Shown one piece after another: positions 1 to 12,361 of a stretch of DNA of 64,000 nucleotides. The stretch lies in the NCBI GenBank assembly GCA_963920765.1, contig OY987246.1, positions 25,367,167 to 25,431,166 of the forward strand, given 5' to 3'. Source of the stretch: Ulota crispa (taxonomy: Eukaryota; Streptophyta; Bryopsida; Orthotrichales; Orthotrichaceae). The position numbers and the translations under genes were made by a program. Each line of letters begins with the position of its first letter. Position 1 is the first letter of the stretch. The notes beneath the pieces were generated by a model. The model saw only the letters and a list, made by a program, of their open reading frames with translations. It ran no database searches and had not been told where the DNA came from.

Positions 1-130
1 TAATGACAAGCCAACTACCTCCTTCTTCCCCTATATCGGTGTGGATATGTGCGTATGTCCATGCACACAAAGCGGACAAGGCCAAAAATCCACCTCATAG
101 GCAAAGACTTAGAAGAGCAAAGAGCAAGCT

Positions 131-334
131 CACTAGTAGAAACTTGTGTTTTTCTTAACGTATTTTTTTGACATCCACTTTTTTTAATGTTATAATTGAT
201 GTTAGAATTAACATCTTAATGTTGTGTTTGATGTCAAAACTAACATCTTTGTGTAATGTTTAATGTCATTGTTAGCACACAAAAAATTGGATGTCCATAA
301 AAATGTGTCAAGAAAAACATAAGTTTCTACTAGT
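131..334. mobile_element. MITE with CACTAGTAGAAA-type ends
   Basis: Left end (131-156) reads CACTAGTAGAAACTTGTG and runs on into a T-rich stretch. The right end (310-333) is its reverse complement with one mismatch over 24 bases. Similarity continues inward, because a TGACATCC block lies inside the left arm and GGATGTCC inside the right. The interior is AT-rich with short GATGTTA/TAACATC repeats and no coding capacity. A CACTAGTAGAAA terminus is typical of plant CACTA (EnSpm) elements, so a non-autonomous CACTA derivative is the best guess. No clear 3 bp duplication was found, and the outermost right base differs from the left. Confidence 0.7.
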
Positions 335-2218
335 TAAGGCTCATGTGATGCATTAGCACAAGTAGCAATGCAGGCACGCAAACAATCCTAGAAAACTATA
401 GTCAACCTGGAACAATAGGAAAAGAGAGTAGAGCCAAAGAGAGAGAAGGGAGGGGAGGGGGTCCACGGCTAATGCTGCTTCTAGAGATGGTAATGAACAA
501 TGAGCAAAATGCAGTGTTGACTATCTCAGCAGTTAAGCTTATTGTAGTTGCCAATGCATGCAGCTCCTCTTCCTCTCTCTCTCTCTTGCTCTTGCTCTCT
601 CTCTCTTGCTATGCCTAGGAAAACTAAGGGCATCTTTCCATTTGAGGGGTGAAGCTTATTGTATCTCACCGATATTTTGTCAGATGGAATTTGAAAATTT
701 GGAATTCTAATTTGACCAATTGTCTATGAGCTACAATGAACTTTGACACCCCCACCCCCTCACAAGGAAGGAAGAACGCCCTAAAGCAAGGCAAGAAGGC
801 ATTATAAAGAATGTTACGGCCAAACAAGGCCACCGCACGTGCAAACTGACCAGAGCTGCGGTGAGAAGGCTGCAATGGCTGTTGCATTTGTGCTGGTGCC
901 CTTGCCTAAATGCGGCTGGTTTTGTGCTAGTTCTGTGCTGCTTTTAGGCGGGCCAAGCCAAGCAAAATTGTGGCAAATCTTGGCTGCCACACCTCCTAGC
1001 ACCGTGCAAGCACCGCCTGCCCTTGCCTTGCCCTGCCCCAAAGCACACTTCATTGCAATCACTTGCACATGTTGGCAACCTCATGAAGTGAGAAAATCAC
1101 CAAATGTCCCTTGTCCAAGTCATCTTCACACTCCACTCTTTGCTCTCCTAGAGGAGGCACCATATTCCATGATGGTAAAACGTATTCTCCACCCTGAATT
1201 TGACCAAAGAATACAAGGAATGCTAAAGAATTGTGTTGTTGCCGCCTATAAAACTCCCTTCTCAATTATGCTCTACTTTTGGAACATCTTGTCATCACTT
1301 TTTGTTTCATTCTTATATTCTTACAATGTAGTACAAGCTTTTATCCAAATTGACTGTATGATAATCCATACCAGAAAAGTTGGCCCTTTGGGCTTGTGAT
1401 TCTTCTCCTTCATGGTCTCTTGAATTCTATCCTTCTAGCTCTCTCCCCTCCTATCTTTGAGAGCTTTTTTTTTGATGAGTTGCACTTGCAAAAGTAGTAT
1501 GGTAATTATTATTTTGAAGAGTATGATAAGGGTGCTTAACTACCTATCCATGATCCTATAACAGTCCTTGAATCCATACCAATGAATGTCATTGTTTTGT
1601 TTAAAAATGCTGCAAAATACTAGGATGTACATACAAAATCTTGAAGAAATTTTTTTATTAGCAATTGAAGAATCATTTGAGAATGTAGAAATTCTTAATT
1701 ATAAGTTTTAAACTTTCTAAATGAAATATTCTATAATACTATTGCATCAATTCAAACTCAATCTTGGAAGGACCGTTGGCTTACATTGATAAAGAATTAT
1801 AAATTTTGCAAATAATGTAGCAAAAAATAAAAGCTTAGATTTCAAATTGGCAATTTTGTGTCAAAAGATGACTGTAAGTAGTGAAAATTTGGATTTGAAG
1901 GTATTGCAAGTGCAAAATCTATATTGGAAGAAAAGAACTAGAAAATTTGGCTGTAAGAGGATTGAAAAGGTGAAAATAGGAGATTGCCATTCTATTCTTA
2001 TGAAAAGAAAAAACTCACCCTACAAATCTTCAAAACTTTCCAAGATATGCTATGTGCAAAAACATTGGGATAGTTCTTTACTATCTTTATTTGTTGTCAA
2101 ATTTGGCCACAACTGAAAATTTAGAGTAGTATATAATTACAACTTAACTACTTATCCAAATTTTTTGTTTGGGAGTTAATGCACAATCTTCAAAGCATTC
2201 ATACAAGAGAATGTTTTT
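335..2218. other. Intergenic, no gene recognised
   Basis: Mixed composition. Simple CTCTCT and GCTCT runs lie around 565-610 and a moderately GC-rich patch lies at 830-1080. Open frames of up to about 185 codons cross that patch (839-1399 plus), but they start at GTG, lack recognisable motifs and have no splice or homology support. No gene is called. Confidence 0.5.
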
Positions 2219-2219
2219 C

Positions 2220-2448
2220 TTGTGAGTGGGGATTTGTGAGCCATGAGCAGTGAGCTAGGATTTTCAGTCAAAATAATTAATTTGACCTACAATTGTGTAC
2301 ATAGGGCCCTATAATTGTGCATTTTAAACTACCATCTCTTGAAAACTTGTTGTTTTTTTAGTTATTTCATTGATTTTGAGTTTAGGGTTTAGTTGTACTC
2401 ACAAAATCTCAAGTCCTTGCTCACAGCTCACCATTTTATGCTCACCAA
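2220..2448. mobile_element. Possible MITE with imperfect GTGAG-rich inverted ends
   Basis: The left end (TTGTGAGTGGGGATTTGTGAGC) and the reverse complement of the right end (TTGGTGAGCATAAAATGGTG) share repeated GTGAGC blocks and an AAGGACTTGAGATTTT-like segment a little further in. The interior is AT-rich and non-coding. The ends are imperfect and no duplication is obvious, so this is tentative. Confidence 0.35.
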
Positions 2449-4611
2449 ATAGCGTCGTCGCATCCATACACAACACATTCACAAATAAAAATTCTTGTCA
2501 TTATAGGATCATTGGAATTGCTTATTTGAACTTGCACAAAGTGGGATAGTTTTTTTAAAAGACTTCACAACCTTGCAATATGTCAAAACCCAAAAGCCTA
2601 GAAAAGGGCTAGGTCTTCAATTCACAATTGGTAGAATTTTGTGCACACAAACTTCTTTCAACAAATCCAAAGTCCCAACTTCTGAACCCTAGTATGATCT
2701 CTCAAGAAACAAAGAAATAATAGCATGGAAAGATAATGATGAATTGTGAGCATCTCAAACTTTATCCAACACAAATAGATTGTCAAACAAAACTTCTTAA
2801 CCCACTAGCTGCTTTCTTAGAATGAATTGGCTTTGAGTCAAAAAGACCTACTTAGCCTTAAACAATACCACAATTATGCTAGTCAAGGTTCACATGACAA
2901 GGATTGTCCTCTTATCAAACTTTGTCTACAGCCTTCTCAAAACTTTGTACTCAATAAATTGGTAGGTTATTGTATCATCGCTCTCAATATTTGAAAGTGT
3001 TCATGTCCTCACACTTGCTTGTCATTACAAAAGAGAACATCATGTAAATGCAACTCCTTAGGGTGATAGTTTAGGCTAGGGATAGGCTTGGGACAACCAC
3101 TCTCTATCATTCTCCCAAGTCAATTCTTGCCTCACTTTTTGTTTGCTTTGTCAAAATATCTAATAGAAGAAGTTCAATTTCCTAATTTTCTTTTTAAAAT
3201 TGTTTTTCACAATATGCAACAATACATAATTACAAGAGAATTTCAAAATTGGTGTCCAACTTTAAACCTCCACACCTCTTATTCTATATCTATCTATCTA
3301 ACAAAATACAATTCACCTTTTGGCAATCCTTTTACTGGGGCTTCTTTTACTTTGCCTATGGGATAAAACATGACAAGTCCACATCACATGCTGCTCTTAT
3401 AATCATCCACGGGCAACGCGCATGGAGTTAGTTGCTCAAGCACAGACGCAGCATGTGCACGCAAGATTTTGCGCACAACGAGTTGCACAATCAAAATTGA
3501 GATGCACGGATTTTGATTATTTGTGATTGGTGGTTTTGTGCTGCACTTTGGGGAATGCAATTGTGTTATTTGGAAGAGGAAAAACCTAATTGCGGGATAG
3601 TATGCTTGGTTGGGTCACTTGGGTGTGGAGCGGTTCTTGCACGTGAGTGTTTGAGGGTCGTGGTGGATGTTGAGTTTGGGAGGGTTTTGTATTGCTTTTG
3701 ATCAGCTCAATTAATCCCATGCAGTGCAAGTTTTGAGATCAGCTTGCAGTAAATGAGTTGCAGCGTATGAGCATTGCCTTGGAGGTAAAACTTTAAACAT
3801 ATGTTTTAGAGAATAGTCTTTAGGGCTTGAGATTTTTACCAGTGTCATCTGTTCATTATTCAATGCTATCTATGGACTCCATTTTGCAGGCCTTTATCTT
3901 AACCTCAATTCTGAAATTCACTCAGAAATTTGCTCAAGTCAATGCCTGCTAAAAGCATATTTAATCTAATTTGTTTGTTTTTTTCCTTAATCATGAAGTT
4001 GCACTTCTTGGATGTGGAAGATGAGTGGTGAAGGTTGTATCATGGAGTGTAAACATGTGCAAGGTTATCAATAGGAAGTCGTGACGTGTGTTGGTTGGAT
4101 TGCAACTTGCAAGTTTAGGATTTAGGGGGGTCTGCATGGTTGCTTGCAACTAGTAAACTCTTAAGGAGCAAGCATAGGTTTTTGCATTCGAGATTGTAAT
4201 TGGCGGGTTATTGTAGCAATATGGAAACAGAGATGAGTTCTTCATTGGAGAATGTGCATGCAAGATTTTAGGTAGGCTTTATTTTCTTCTTCACATAATA
4301 CTCTTTTAATTGTAATGCATTAGAAAAAGCTCCATTTTGAAGATCCTTGCCATGTTATTGTCTCTCACCTTTCAGTTGTTTTGTTTTGCAGACTAATGAA
4401 TGAGCTCGCACGTTTGAATTGTTATTAGTGTACGCCATGAGAAAACTAATTTGCTTGATTTTGGTGCATGAGAAAGTTGAGAAAACTGCTTTGTGTGATG
4501 CTTTTTCTCATGGTCACTATATGTGTGACTTTCTCATGTGCAACTGCTCTAGAAAAAATGCAACAAAATTGTTTTGGTGCTTTTTGGTAGAGAATCAAAT
4601 CCCATTGAAAC
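2449..4611. other. Intergenic, no gene recognised
   Basis: AT-rich sequence with only short chance frames. The stretch from about 3400 to 4300 is somewhat richer in G and has exon-like splice signals, but no frame gives a recognisable protein. I see nothing that supports a gene. Confidence 0.45.
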
Positions 4612-4756
4612 GCAATATTCATTAAAAAGGGGAAAAGTGACATTTTGGGATTTTTGGATTTTATATTTTCTAAAGAGTATTCATTGAACATTCTTTAGAA
4701 AACACAAAATCCAAAAGTTCCAAAATGCCACTTTTTCCCTTTTTAATGAATATTGC
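4612..4756. repeat. Hairpin / small fold-back MITE
   Basis: A 145 bp near-palindrome. The left arm begins GCAATATTCATTAAAAAGG and the right arm ends with the matching TTTTTAATGAATATTGC. Arms of about 65 bases surround a very short loop near 4683. Non-coding; family not recognised. Confidence 0.75.
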
Positions 4757-7044
4757 ATTTTGAGCAATTGATGCGGAATGTTATTTACAACAAAGCGCTT
4801 TGTTAACTCTTGATAATATGTTAGCCTTTTTCTAGATTTGTGAGTGCTTTTGTCCAAAAACAAAATTTACTGCTATAATTGTGAGTTTGTTTTTGTGGCT
4901 TCATATTACTCAAAATTTAGGGTTTCTACTCAATTTGTCTTCCTCCGCTTCCTCCATTTGAATCAAGAAGAGTGCTTTGTTCCAATCAGTGCTAATTAGT
5001 GCTCAAGCACTGCAGCAAGGGTTTGAGTTTTTACAAACAACTTCGTCATGGCCACAGAGCTCAATAAAAGGAGGTGAATTTTCATGCTTGCATGTGCTTT
5101 TTGTGGTGTTAAAGAATGATGTGAATGTGAGATTCTTTTTAAAGAAGCTTGAGTTGGAGAGTAGGCGTTTGTGGAGCTCCAGAGACAAAACCTAGTCTCT
5201 CAGCGTGGCTATCCAGGGGCAAGAAATATCAAGTTTTTATTTCCACAGAAAGCGCTAGAGTCGGGTGTTCACTCATGTATGGTTGTATAGATGTCTGAAA
5301 GCTTGAGAATCAATGAAGAACGAGATTTAAGTTTCCCTCTTCTTCTGCAACTCACCGGATATATGCATACATTTACATTTAACACCCCTTTGTGGGCCCA
5401 ACTGCCAAAGATAAAAGCTAGATTGAAATTCTCATGATGGTTTCTCTCTGATCCCTCCATTTCTCTCTGATCCCTCCATGCCATTTTTGCCATTTTTGCC
5501 ATTTTTGGCTTTGTGAATTGACCACGCAAAGAATGCATTGGTGCGAACCTTTATTGAAACCTTCAGAAATAATTTCTCTAACCCCAAGGGAAACTGGGGT
5601 CGGTAATCGCGCATCGCTGAAGGTGCGGGACACCATTGTTCTCTCGGATTTTGTTGCTAAGATCCTTTGCTTTTATTTTTTCCTCTTTACCTTGCATCGG
5701 AATTTTTTCAAAACTTTACCAATTTCAAAATGCACGCATGATTGGGTTGTCCTTCTTGAAAGGTAATGCTCAAATTCTAAAATCTTTTGCAGTCCTTTAG
5801 CAGTAGAATTGATCATGTTGTAAGTTTTCCAAGCTTTGGTGCATTTGGTATGCCTCATATGTGCATCTTCTAGATAATTCAATGTTAAAGACGTAGAAGT
5901 TTCACCAGAATCAAAGAGAACGCATGAAAATTTGGTGCGTGGTCGTATTCTGCTTTTCTTGGTCTCCTTGTAGGATTTTAGGTCATTTTGTGTGTTGGCA
6001 GATTATCCCTGCAGCTAGATTTCAGGTCATTTTGCAAGTTGACAGTGTCCGGAAGTAGTGTTGACCCGAACGAAGCTAATGAAGGAAATTCTCAATGCAA
6101 GGCTGCCTTACAAAAATTGGAGAGTGCAAGTGAAGACTCTTTTCCAAAACAGTATGCCAGCATTGCGCTTAGGAGATTTTTTGTTTTCAGCTATTTATGT
6201 TTCAAAAAGGTCTTATATCAATGGAACACATGTCGGGATGCACTTCAAATTGTTTTTTCTGTTTGAATGTTCTTAATGCATGGTCTAAAGGTACTGGACA
6301 ATTCTGTTGATAACATTAATACGGGTGCATGGCAAGCGTTAGGAAACGAGTGGAAAGGGAGTGTCAACCTACTGCAAAAGTAAGTTTACAAGCATACGGT
6401 TTTGAAGTTGTAATATAAGTGGAATCTGAACTTATTTATGCACTCTTGGGCTTAATTGGCAAGGTCATTAGTAACAAACTGAAATTACTATTGGGGTTGG
6501 AGAACACCGCCTTAAACCAAGGAGTAGTTCTTCCATCAAATATTCTCTTGGTGGGCATTTGCTGCATCGTCCCAATGCTTTGCAATTTTCAGAGTTCTCT
6601 GTCATTGATTTTGCATTGCAAGGGTTTAAGCTCTCTGGTGAAAGGTTTTATTGCAATGTGATTTGATTGCATTCTTCAATTTCAAGGCTCTATTTTTTGG
6701 AATTTAGAGCAAAGAGTGCTTTCATTAAAAATCCTTGCCTTTAAGAATTATTTTGGCATCATGCGTAGCTTGATATCCAAGACCATACCCAATCATCACG
6801 ACTACAGATTATATCCTACAGAAGGGAAAGACTACAAAAGTAAGCCTGGAGACTATTGTGCAGTTTTGATAAGTTTTAAGTTTCTGTATTTCTGGCAGCA
6901 ATTTTAATAAATAGGAATTTGCACAACCCAAGGGGAACCTGTTGGAACAACAGATAGCTCCACTAGTCCTTCAATAACCTAAATCAGTTGAGAGTTTGAC
7001 ACATATAAATGGATGGATGTGTTTCACAAAAGAAAATTAACTTG
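4757..7044. other. Intergenic with exon-like fragments and short tandem repeats
   Basis: At 5440-5510 there is a twice-repeated CTCTCTGATCCCTCCAT unit followed by three copies of GCCATTTTT. Between 5990 and 6380 two overlapping frames look somewhat protein-like. The block 6291-6379 is bounded by a plausible AG acceptor and a GTAAGT donor. It encodes 29 complete codons plus two bases, with a central TGAWQALGNEW. No family is recognised. It may be a fragment of a decayed gene or chance. Confidence 0.3.
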
Positions 7045-7745
7045 TTCAACCCTTGAACCACAAGGAGGACGTTTTTTGTCCCTTGGATAACAAAAAAAGT
7101 CTTGTATAGGAAAGTAATAGGTAATTTTTTGTTTGGTTTTTATTTAAAAGTGATCATAAACACATGGTTCATCATGGAAGGCAAAAAACAACCTCACCAA
7201 ATGCACTCATATTTTTAGGTAACCCAACTTGGAAAAAAAATTTAGCCTTCTAAGAGCCCCCTCTAAAGTCTCAAAAGGGGTCCCAAAATATGTACTTATA
7301 GCAATAAACAAATCACTAATCCCCTATATTTGCTCACCCTTTTAGTTCAATGCAATCATGAAAGTTTATTGTTATATCATCCCAATTGGACAAAGCCATG
7401 GGTACAAATGTACAAAAGGACTATAAATTCTATATTACTCTGTTGATGAGTGAAGTACTTAGATAATGACTAGTGAGCATATTTACATATTTTATGAAGG
7501 CAATGCTTTTTGTATTGTTTTAAATTGTGCATGTAGCTCAGGTACTTCATACAAGATAGAGATAGATATGAGTGGTGATCATGCTAGCCAAGCTTGGTTT
7601 GTCAAACCTTAGAGGGCTCTTGGAGGGCTCAAATTTTTCCTAATGTTTGTGAGAAGATTCACAAACACAAGGTCCCATACTACCCTCCTACAATTTTCAT
7701 GAGGGCAACATGCATTGACTTCCACAACTTCTATAAATAACAAGA

Positions 7746-8018
7746 AAAATTTCATGGATACCCCTGAAGTTTGCAAAAATTTCATAGATACCCTTGGACC
7801 AAAATTTTCAAGCTTTCTTTTGTTGTGCATGCCTTTTTTCTTCTACTTTGTACGCATGCATGACAAAAAAGTAGTGTGCGCACAAAGGGAGAATGGAAGT
7901 GGCATGCACAACAAAAAAAGCTCTTGAAAATTTTGGTCCAAGGGTATCTATGAAATTTCTGAAAAAGCAAGGGTATCTATGAAATTATTGCAAACTTCAG
8001 GGGTATCCATGAAATTTT
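7746..8018. mobile_element. Fold-back MITE, ~273 bp
   Basis: The terminal arms are complementary: AAAATTTCATGGATACCCC at the left and GGGGTATCCATGAAATTTT at the right. The pairing extends through TTGGACCAAAATTTTCAAG and its complement. A CATGCATG-containing loop lies near 7855. Inserted in the middle of the larger inverted element 7045-9243. Non-coding. Confidence 0.8.
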
Positions 8019-8133
8019 CCCTAAACAATATTGTAATGGGTGGGTACTTGCCACACCACTATAGAGCTACTATACTGTCATAGTGGCTAGCCTTGCATTT
8101 AAAGGATTAAAAAGCTTGGTGTATAGGGTTCAG

Positions 8134-8404
8134 TTTATTGCACATATGCCAATGTGGGGCTAGGGTGCAAAAGCACTGTTTTTCCACTTGCTTAAAAATG
8201 TGAGTTTAGATATATACCATTGAGAGATTGAATTTGAGAATTTCAAGTTCAGATTTGGATTTAAAGAACTTGCTATAGTATGGGAGCTCGGAGGAGGATA
8301 CAATTGAACAACAAAAAACAAGAGGAAAACTATTACTATTACCCTTGTTTGGAAAAAACCTATGTTTTTCTGCCCTTGCCCCACATTGACATGTATGTAA
8401 TAAA
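8134..8404. mobile_element. Small TIR element, ~270 bp
   Basis: The left end (TTTATTGCACATATGCCAATG, then TGGGGC) matches the reverse complement of the right end (TTTATTACATACATGTCAAT, then GTGGGGC). The interior includes GAATTTGAGAATTTCAAG, which is also seen inside the family at 44460, 60565 and 63751, so the two families may be related. Non-coding. Confidence 0.6.
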
Positions 8405-9243
8405 ATGAGTCAGCATCTAGAGGTAATTCCCGTTCCCGTTGAGCTACTCATTGTGATCAACCTTGCTAAAATGTTCTATAGTATTCTATACAATGTTCTA
8501 GGAAGTGCCCAACAATTACAATATTATTTCCTAATGTTGAAGTCAATAATGCATGGTGCCCTTGTGAAAATTGCCACTAGGGCAACTTGGGACCTAACAC
8601 TGTGTTTTTGAATCTTCTCACAATTTAGGTTACCAAAAAATATGAGTGCATCTAATGAGGAAATTTTTTGCCTTTAATGATGAACCATCAACGATGAAAT
8701 TGCACAGTCAACATATACTTTCTCCAACCCATTGGAAATTTGTTACATTCCTCTTTGCAGTACTCACATCCAGGTGCAGTTTCCATCTTCTTTCAAACCT
8801 GTTCATTGGATTTTCAGCTCATCAACAATATCCAAGATATTAGTGTAGGAGCCGAGCTAAATCTCGTTGTGTAGAGATTAACCCTTGAAGGATAGATGGA
8901 TCATTGTGGCTTGCCCTGCCTGTAGCATTCTATAGTGTTTTGCACATGGGTACCAATAGTATTGCTTCAAAAAGTTGGAAAAGTCAACAATACATGGTGC
9001 CCTCATGAAAATTACAAGAAGGGCAGCTCGGGAGCTAACACCATGTTTCTAAATCTTATCACAATTTGGGTTACAAAAAAAAAAGATTGCATCTCAAGAG
9101 ATTTTTTTTTGTAAACATGATGGACCATGTGTTTATGATCACTTCTGAAAAAAATCAGATGAAAAACGACTTATTTCTAAACCACAGAATCTTTTTTCAG
9201 AGCCGGAGGACGTTTTTCGTCCTCCTCGACGTTTAGGGGTTAA

Positions 9244-10055
9244 TAGACACCTCAAATATCCCTTCAACATTTAGCGAAAAGTTCAGAAATATTACTCAGT
9301 TTTCACATCCATGACTCCACGTCGGCAGGTCTTCTCCTCTACCTTCACAGAAATACATGACATTCGTGGTTACAATAAGTAGAAGTTATAAGTGCTCGCA
9401 CCTGAATTTATTAACACTGAGAACTGAGAAAAATTGTACGACCAAACTAGGATTCTCGATCCGCAGCTTTAAAAACTCGGAAGACTGAATGCATTCATTC
9501 GTGCACCTGCACATCATACGAGCTTCACGTAAGCATCATACAGACAACCACGTTAGCACATTGGAAAGGAACTCGTCTAACAAAGCCTGCAAAAAGGAAT
9601 CATTGAGGGTGCAGATAGGTGAAAGAAGCATTATCTTTCCATCTCTGAATTTTCTCTATCATCCACAACAAAACCCTCGCATCCTTTGCATCTAGTTTGA
9701 CCTACCATAATCGGTATTCCGGACCCTAGAAAGCGTTCCTTCCAAAATTCCAGTAGTGTTACACCATTTCAACAATAGCAAACAATAGCCACAATAACAA
9801 GATAAGAGTCCATAAAAACGCCAATTCAGATATGATTTGAAACTGCGCAATATATCGAATAAATGTAGTTGCTCCATTGAATGTAATGGGCTGGACAAGT
9901 AACGCAAATTGAATACACCCAGAAACTCTATTGCACATAGGCACAACCTTTCTCAAAGAGAAGCGCTTCCGCACTCGTGACGGACTAGCACACACAAACA
10001 ATTCAGAATAATAATCAAACCTAACTCAAGTAGCTCTGTTGCTCATAGCTTTTCG
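9244..10055. other. Intergenic or 3' flank of the PSD gene
   Basis: Unique-looking sequence of moderate GC. Short frames on both strands show no recognisable motif. It probably contains the 3' end of the minus-strand transcription unit, but no convincing polyadenylation signal was fixed. Confidence 0.35.
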
Positions 10056-10229
10056 CTAATAATTCTTCAGAAACCCGGCAAAGCACTGCCACTCAGCATC
10101 CTCCCAATAGAAAATTGTTCTTGGCCGCCAGTAGTGCAGGTCCTTGGTCCTTAGCCCAATGTTAACCAAAATCCTGAGTGCTGCATGAACATGGTCGTTG
10201 AAACGATAAAGAAATAAAGAACACCAAAT
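10056..10229 (-). other. Orphan exon-like open frame (57 codons)
   Basis: The minus-strand frame runs from just after a TGA to a TAG at 10056-10058 and encodes a protein-like peptide, including HAALRILVNIGLRTKDL, then HYWRPRTIFYWEDAEW. The Trp, Tyr and Asp-rich composition is unlike noise. There is no initiating ATG and no clean acceptor at its 5' edge. It lies about 230 bp downstream of the PSD stop on the same strand. It could be an alternative last exon, the end of another gene, or a remnant. Family not recognised. Confidence 0.25.
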
Positions 10230-10462
10230 TCACAACTCAAGACCGAAGAAGCAAAATATACACCGCGCATTCAATCTGCAAGGAAAAGGTACAGAGGTGA
10301 CATGAGATATTGTTCGATGATCACCTGCAACCACTCACAGAAGGAGACCGCGCTTAATCCTGATGCTCCTCACCAGCATCCTTTCCATTCGCGGGTAAAA
10401 CAGGGGTCATGGAGGTACCGCCAACTCATCACAGGTGTGCGCATGTGTTCCTCTGAAAAAAG

Positions 10463-12361
10463 TTACCACATTCCTATAGCTTCTCCCATTTTCACACGTT
10501 GTCCTTTTTGTAACAAAAACCTAAACTGATCGTCCTGCAAACTAGAGTGGGCAAAATCAACATCAGCTACTGGGGCCTCAAAGACGAGCACAACTGTGGA
10601 ACCCAAGTTGAACACTGCCACTTCATCGCCAGCCTTGACTCCTACACCTTCTCCATCGATCCCATATTCTTGTGTAGTGACAATAGAAGGTGTCCGCTGA
10701 CTTAACAAGGGTAGGTTCGTTTTGAGCTCTGGCTCTAGTGAGATTTCTATAGATCCTACATTTGTGGCACCAACGGCAGCCATAGCCATCAGACCTTGCG
10801 ACCACTCGCCTTCCAATATAACCCTTTCATTCACAACGTAAAGATTTTTCACCGTCCGAACTGCGCGCTCGTTAACTGGGAACAGTTTTCCGGCAAAATG
10901 ACGGCGTAAGCGGATCTTCCAATCACTGGGGGAATGGATGCGATGGTAGTCACCTGGTCCCAGATAGAGCACACAATAGAACAGACCTGTCAGTGACCTC
11001 TCCAGTGTGGTTGAAATACTCCTTGACCCCTTCAAGATTCGCGAATCCATTGATACAGCTGTCGTCGTCAGGGTCTGATTCCCTCCATCCAAATTCATTG
11101 TCTTTGCACCTGGTAGAAACATCAGCTGTCATTTAGGTTTGCAAACGTGAACAGTGATTTACAGACGAGTCTCATGAGTGACTAGCGTGTGTGTCATGTT
11201 CCCTGGCATTTGAAACAGCACCGCGCTGAAATCTGAAGACAAAAAGCTTCGAAGTGAAGGTACCTGAAAGCTGGGGAGGGGCTCCGAGTAATGCCGACAG
11301 GGAATATGAGAACCCTTTCACCTGTTTCCAAAGTTGATTCATGTGAGCACGAGCAAATCCAAAGTCCCATCCAGTTCAGTCCCACATTTTGAAGAAATAA
11401 ATGAAAGAAAGTACTTTCAAACTACCAAATCTAATGGATATGAGAATCTGGGTGAAAACACGGTTCCAAAGGTCAGCCAGTAGAATTGAAGCAAACTAAA
11501 CGACGCACAGTTCGAACATCAGTAGACCTGAAAACAACAACAGAAAGGTTCGCCACCTGCTCAATCATGGTGCCAGGGCCCTCCACTTGGCCACAGCCAA
11601 TGACAACTCCGTCCACGGGGCTGATCAGATTGGAGGGGCCGAGTTCGAGTGGCCGCGCACCGACCTTCAGCTTCCGCGTGAAAAAAGCACGCAGGGAAGG
11701 GTACTCTTCGATAGGTCTCGACGCTTCTGCCAGGTTCGAGTGAAACGCTCTCGCCCACCCCGAGTAGACGTAAGGCCGTAACCATGGAGGCAATTCAACG
11801 GATGTGATCTCACCCCATCTCCTTGATATGAAACGCAGTGGCATCACCTGCATCGCTCAAAGCACACAGCTAGCTAGCTAGCTTCAGAATGATAGAAAAC
11901 TGATGACGTCAACCGGGCCTTCGGCAGACATCAAGAGACGAAGTGTCTGAAAAATCAAGATAGATACAGAAGAATTCACCAAATGAGACGGACGACCACG
12001 TTCCAGAAGACATCTAGGCGGAATCAACCGCAGGCAGCGGAAGGGAAAGAAAGATGCTGGGGCCCCTGACCTGCAAGAATGTGGCTTTCCAGTCTCCGGA
12101 AAATCGAATGTCGGCGCCCGAGGCGCGAGGCTGTTTGAGTTTGGAGTCGTCGTAGAGGCGGCGGGCGTGCAGAGCGGCGAGCATGAGTAAGGTAGCGAGC
12201 GTGGCGCCGGGGAGAAAGTGGGCAGCGCGAGGGGAGGAGGCATCGGGGTGAGGGACAGAAGAGTGGGCATGGGCAGAGAGAGATCGACGAGGAAACGGGC
12301 GGTAGAGAGCAGGGGAAGCGCGCCGGCAGTGATGCAGGCGGAATCCTCGGAAGAAAGCCAT
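10463..12361 (-). CDS. PSD1: Mitochondrial phosphatidylserine decarboxylase (PSD1 type)
   Basis: Converts phosphatidylserine to phosphatidylethanolamine at the mitochondrial inner membrane. Coding exons, minus strand: 12361-12071, 11847-11557, 11321-11264 and 11109-10463 (stop TAA). Introns are GT-AG and the model gives 428 aa, close to Arabidopsis PSD1. The Arg-rich N-terminus (MAFFRGFRLHHCRR) looks like a mitochondrial presequence. A membrane segment follows at about 49-66 (FLPGATLATLLMLAAL), then ARRLYDD. Catalytic features seen: PVDG with Asp176, YHRIHSP with His269 and His272, HFAGKLFPVNERAVRT, and the self-cleaving LGST at 382-385, where Ser384 would become the pyruvoyl group. The start is the first in-frame ATG; two codons earlier lies a GTG. 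All signature residues are intact, so it should be functional. It stands alone, with no operon-like partner. Confidence 0.96.

Larger units (their letters stand above)
7045..9243. mobile_element. Composite ~2.2 kb inverted-repeat element with TTAA-type ends
   Basis: The left end (TTCAACCCTTGAACCACAAGG, a degenerate TTAA start) pairs with the right end (GTTTAGGGGTTAA). Both carry GGAGGACGTTTTT just inside. Left blocks at about 7150-7240 and 7610-7720 recur in reverse complement at 8530-8700, and the first recurs again at 9030-9150. A second left-type end, TTAACCCTTGAAGG, lies at 8878. Two separate hairpin MITEs (7746-8018 and 8134-8404) sit in the middle, so this is a nested composite. It belongs by its ends to the TTAA/CCC family found throughout the window. 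Non-coding. Confidence 0.6.

Noticed and set aside
839-1399. 186-codon plus-strand open frame
   Set aside because: Starts at GTG, overlaps minus-strand frames of similar quality, has no recognisable motif and sits in a locally GC-rich patch where chance frames are long.
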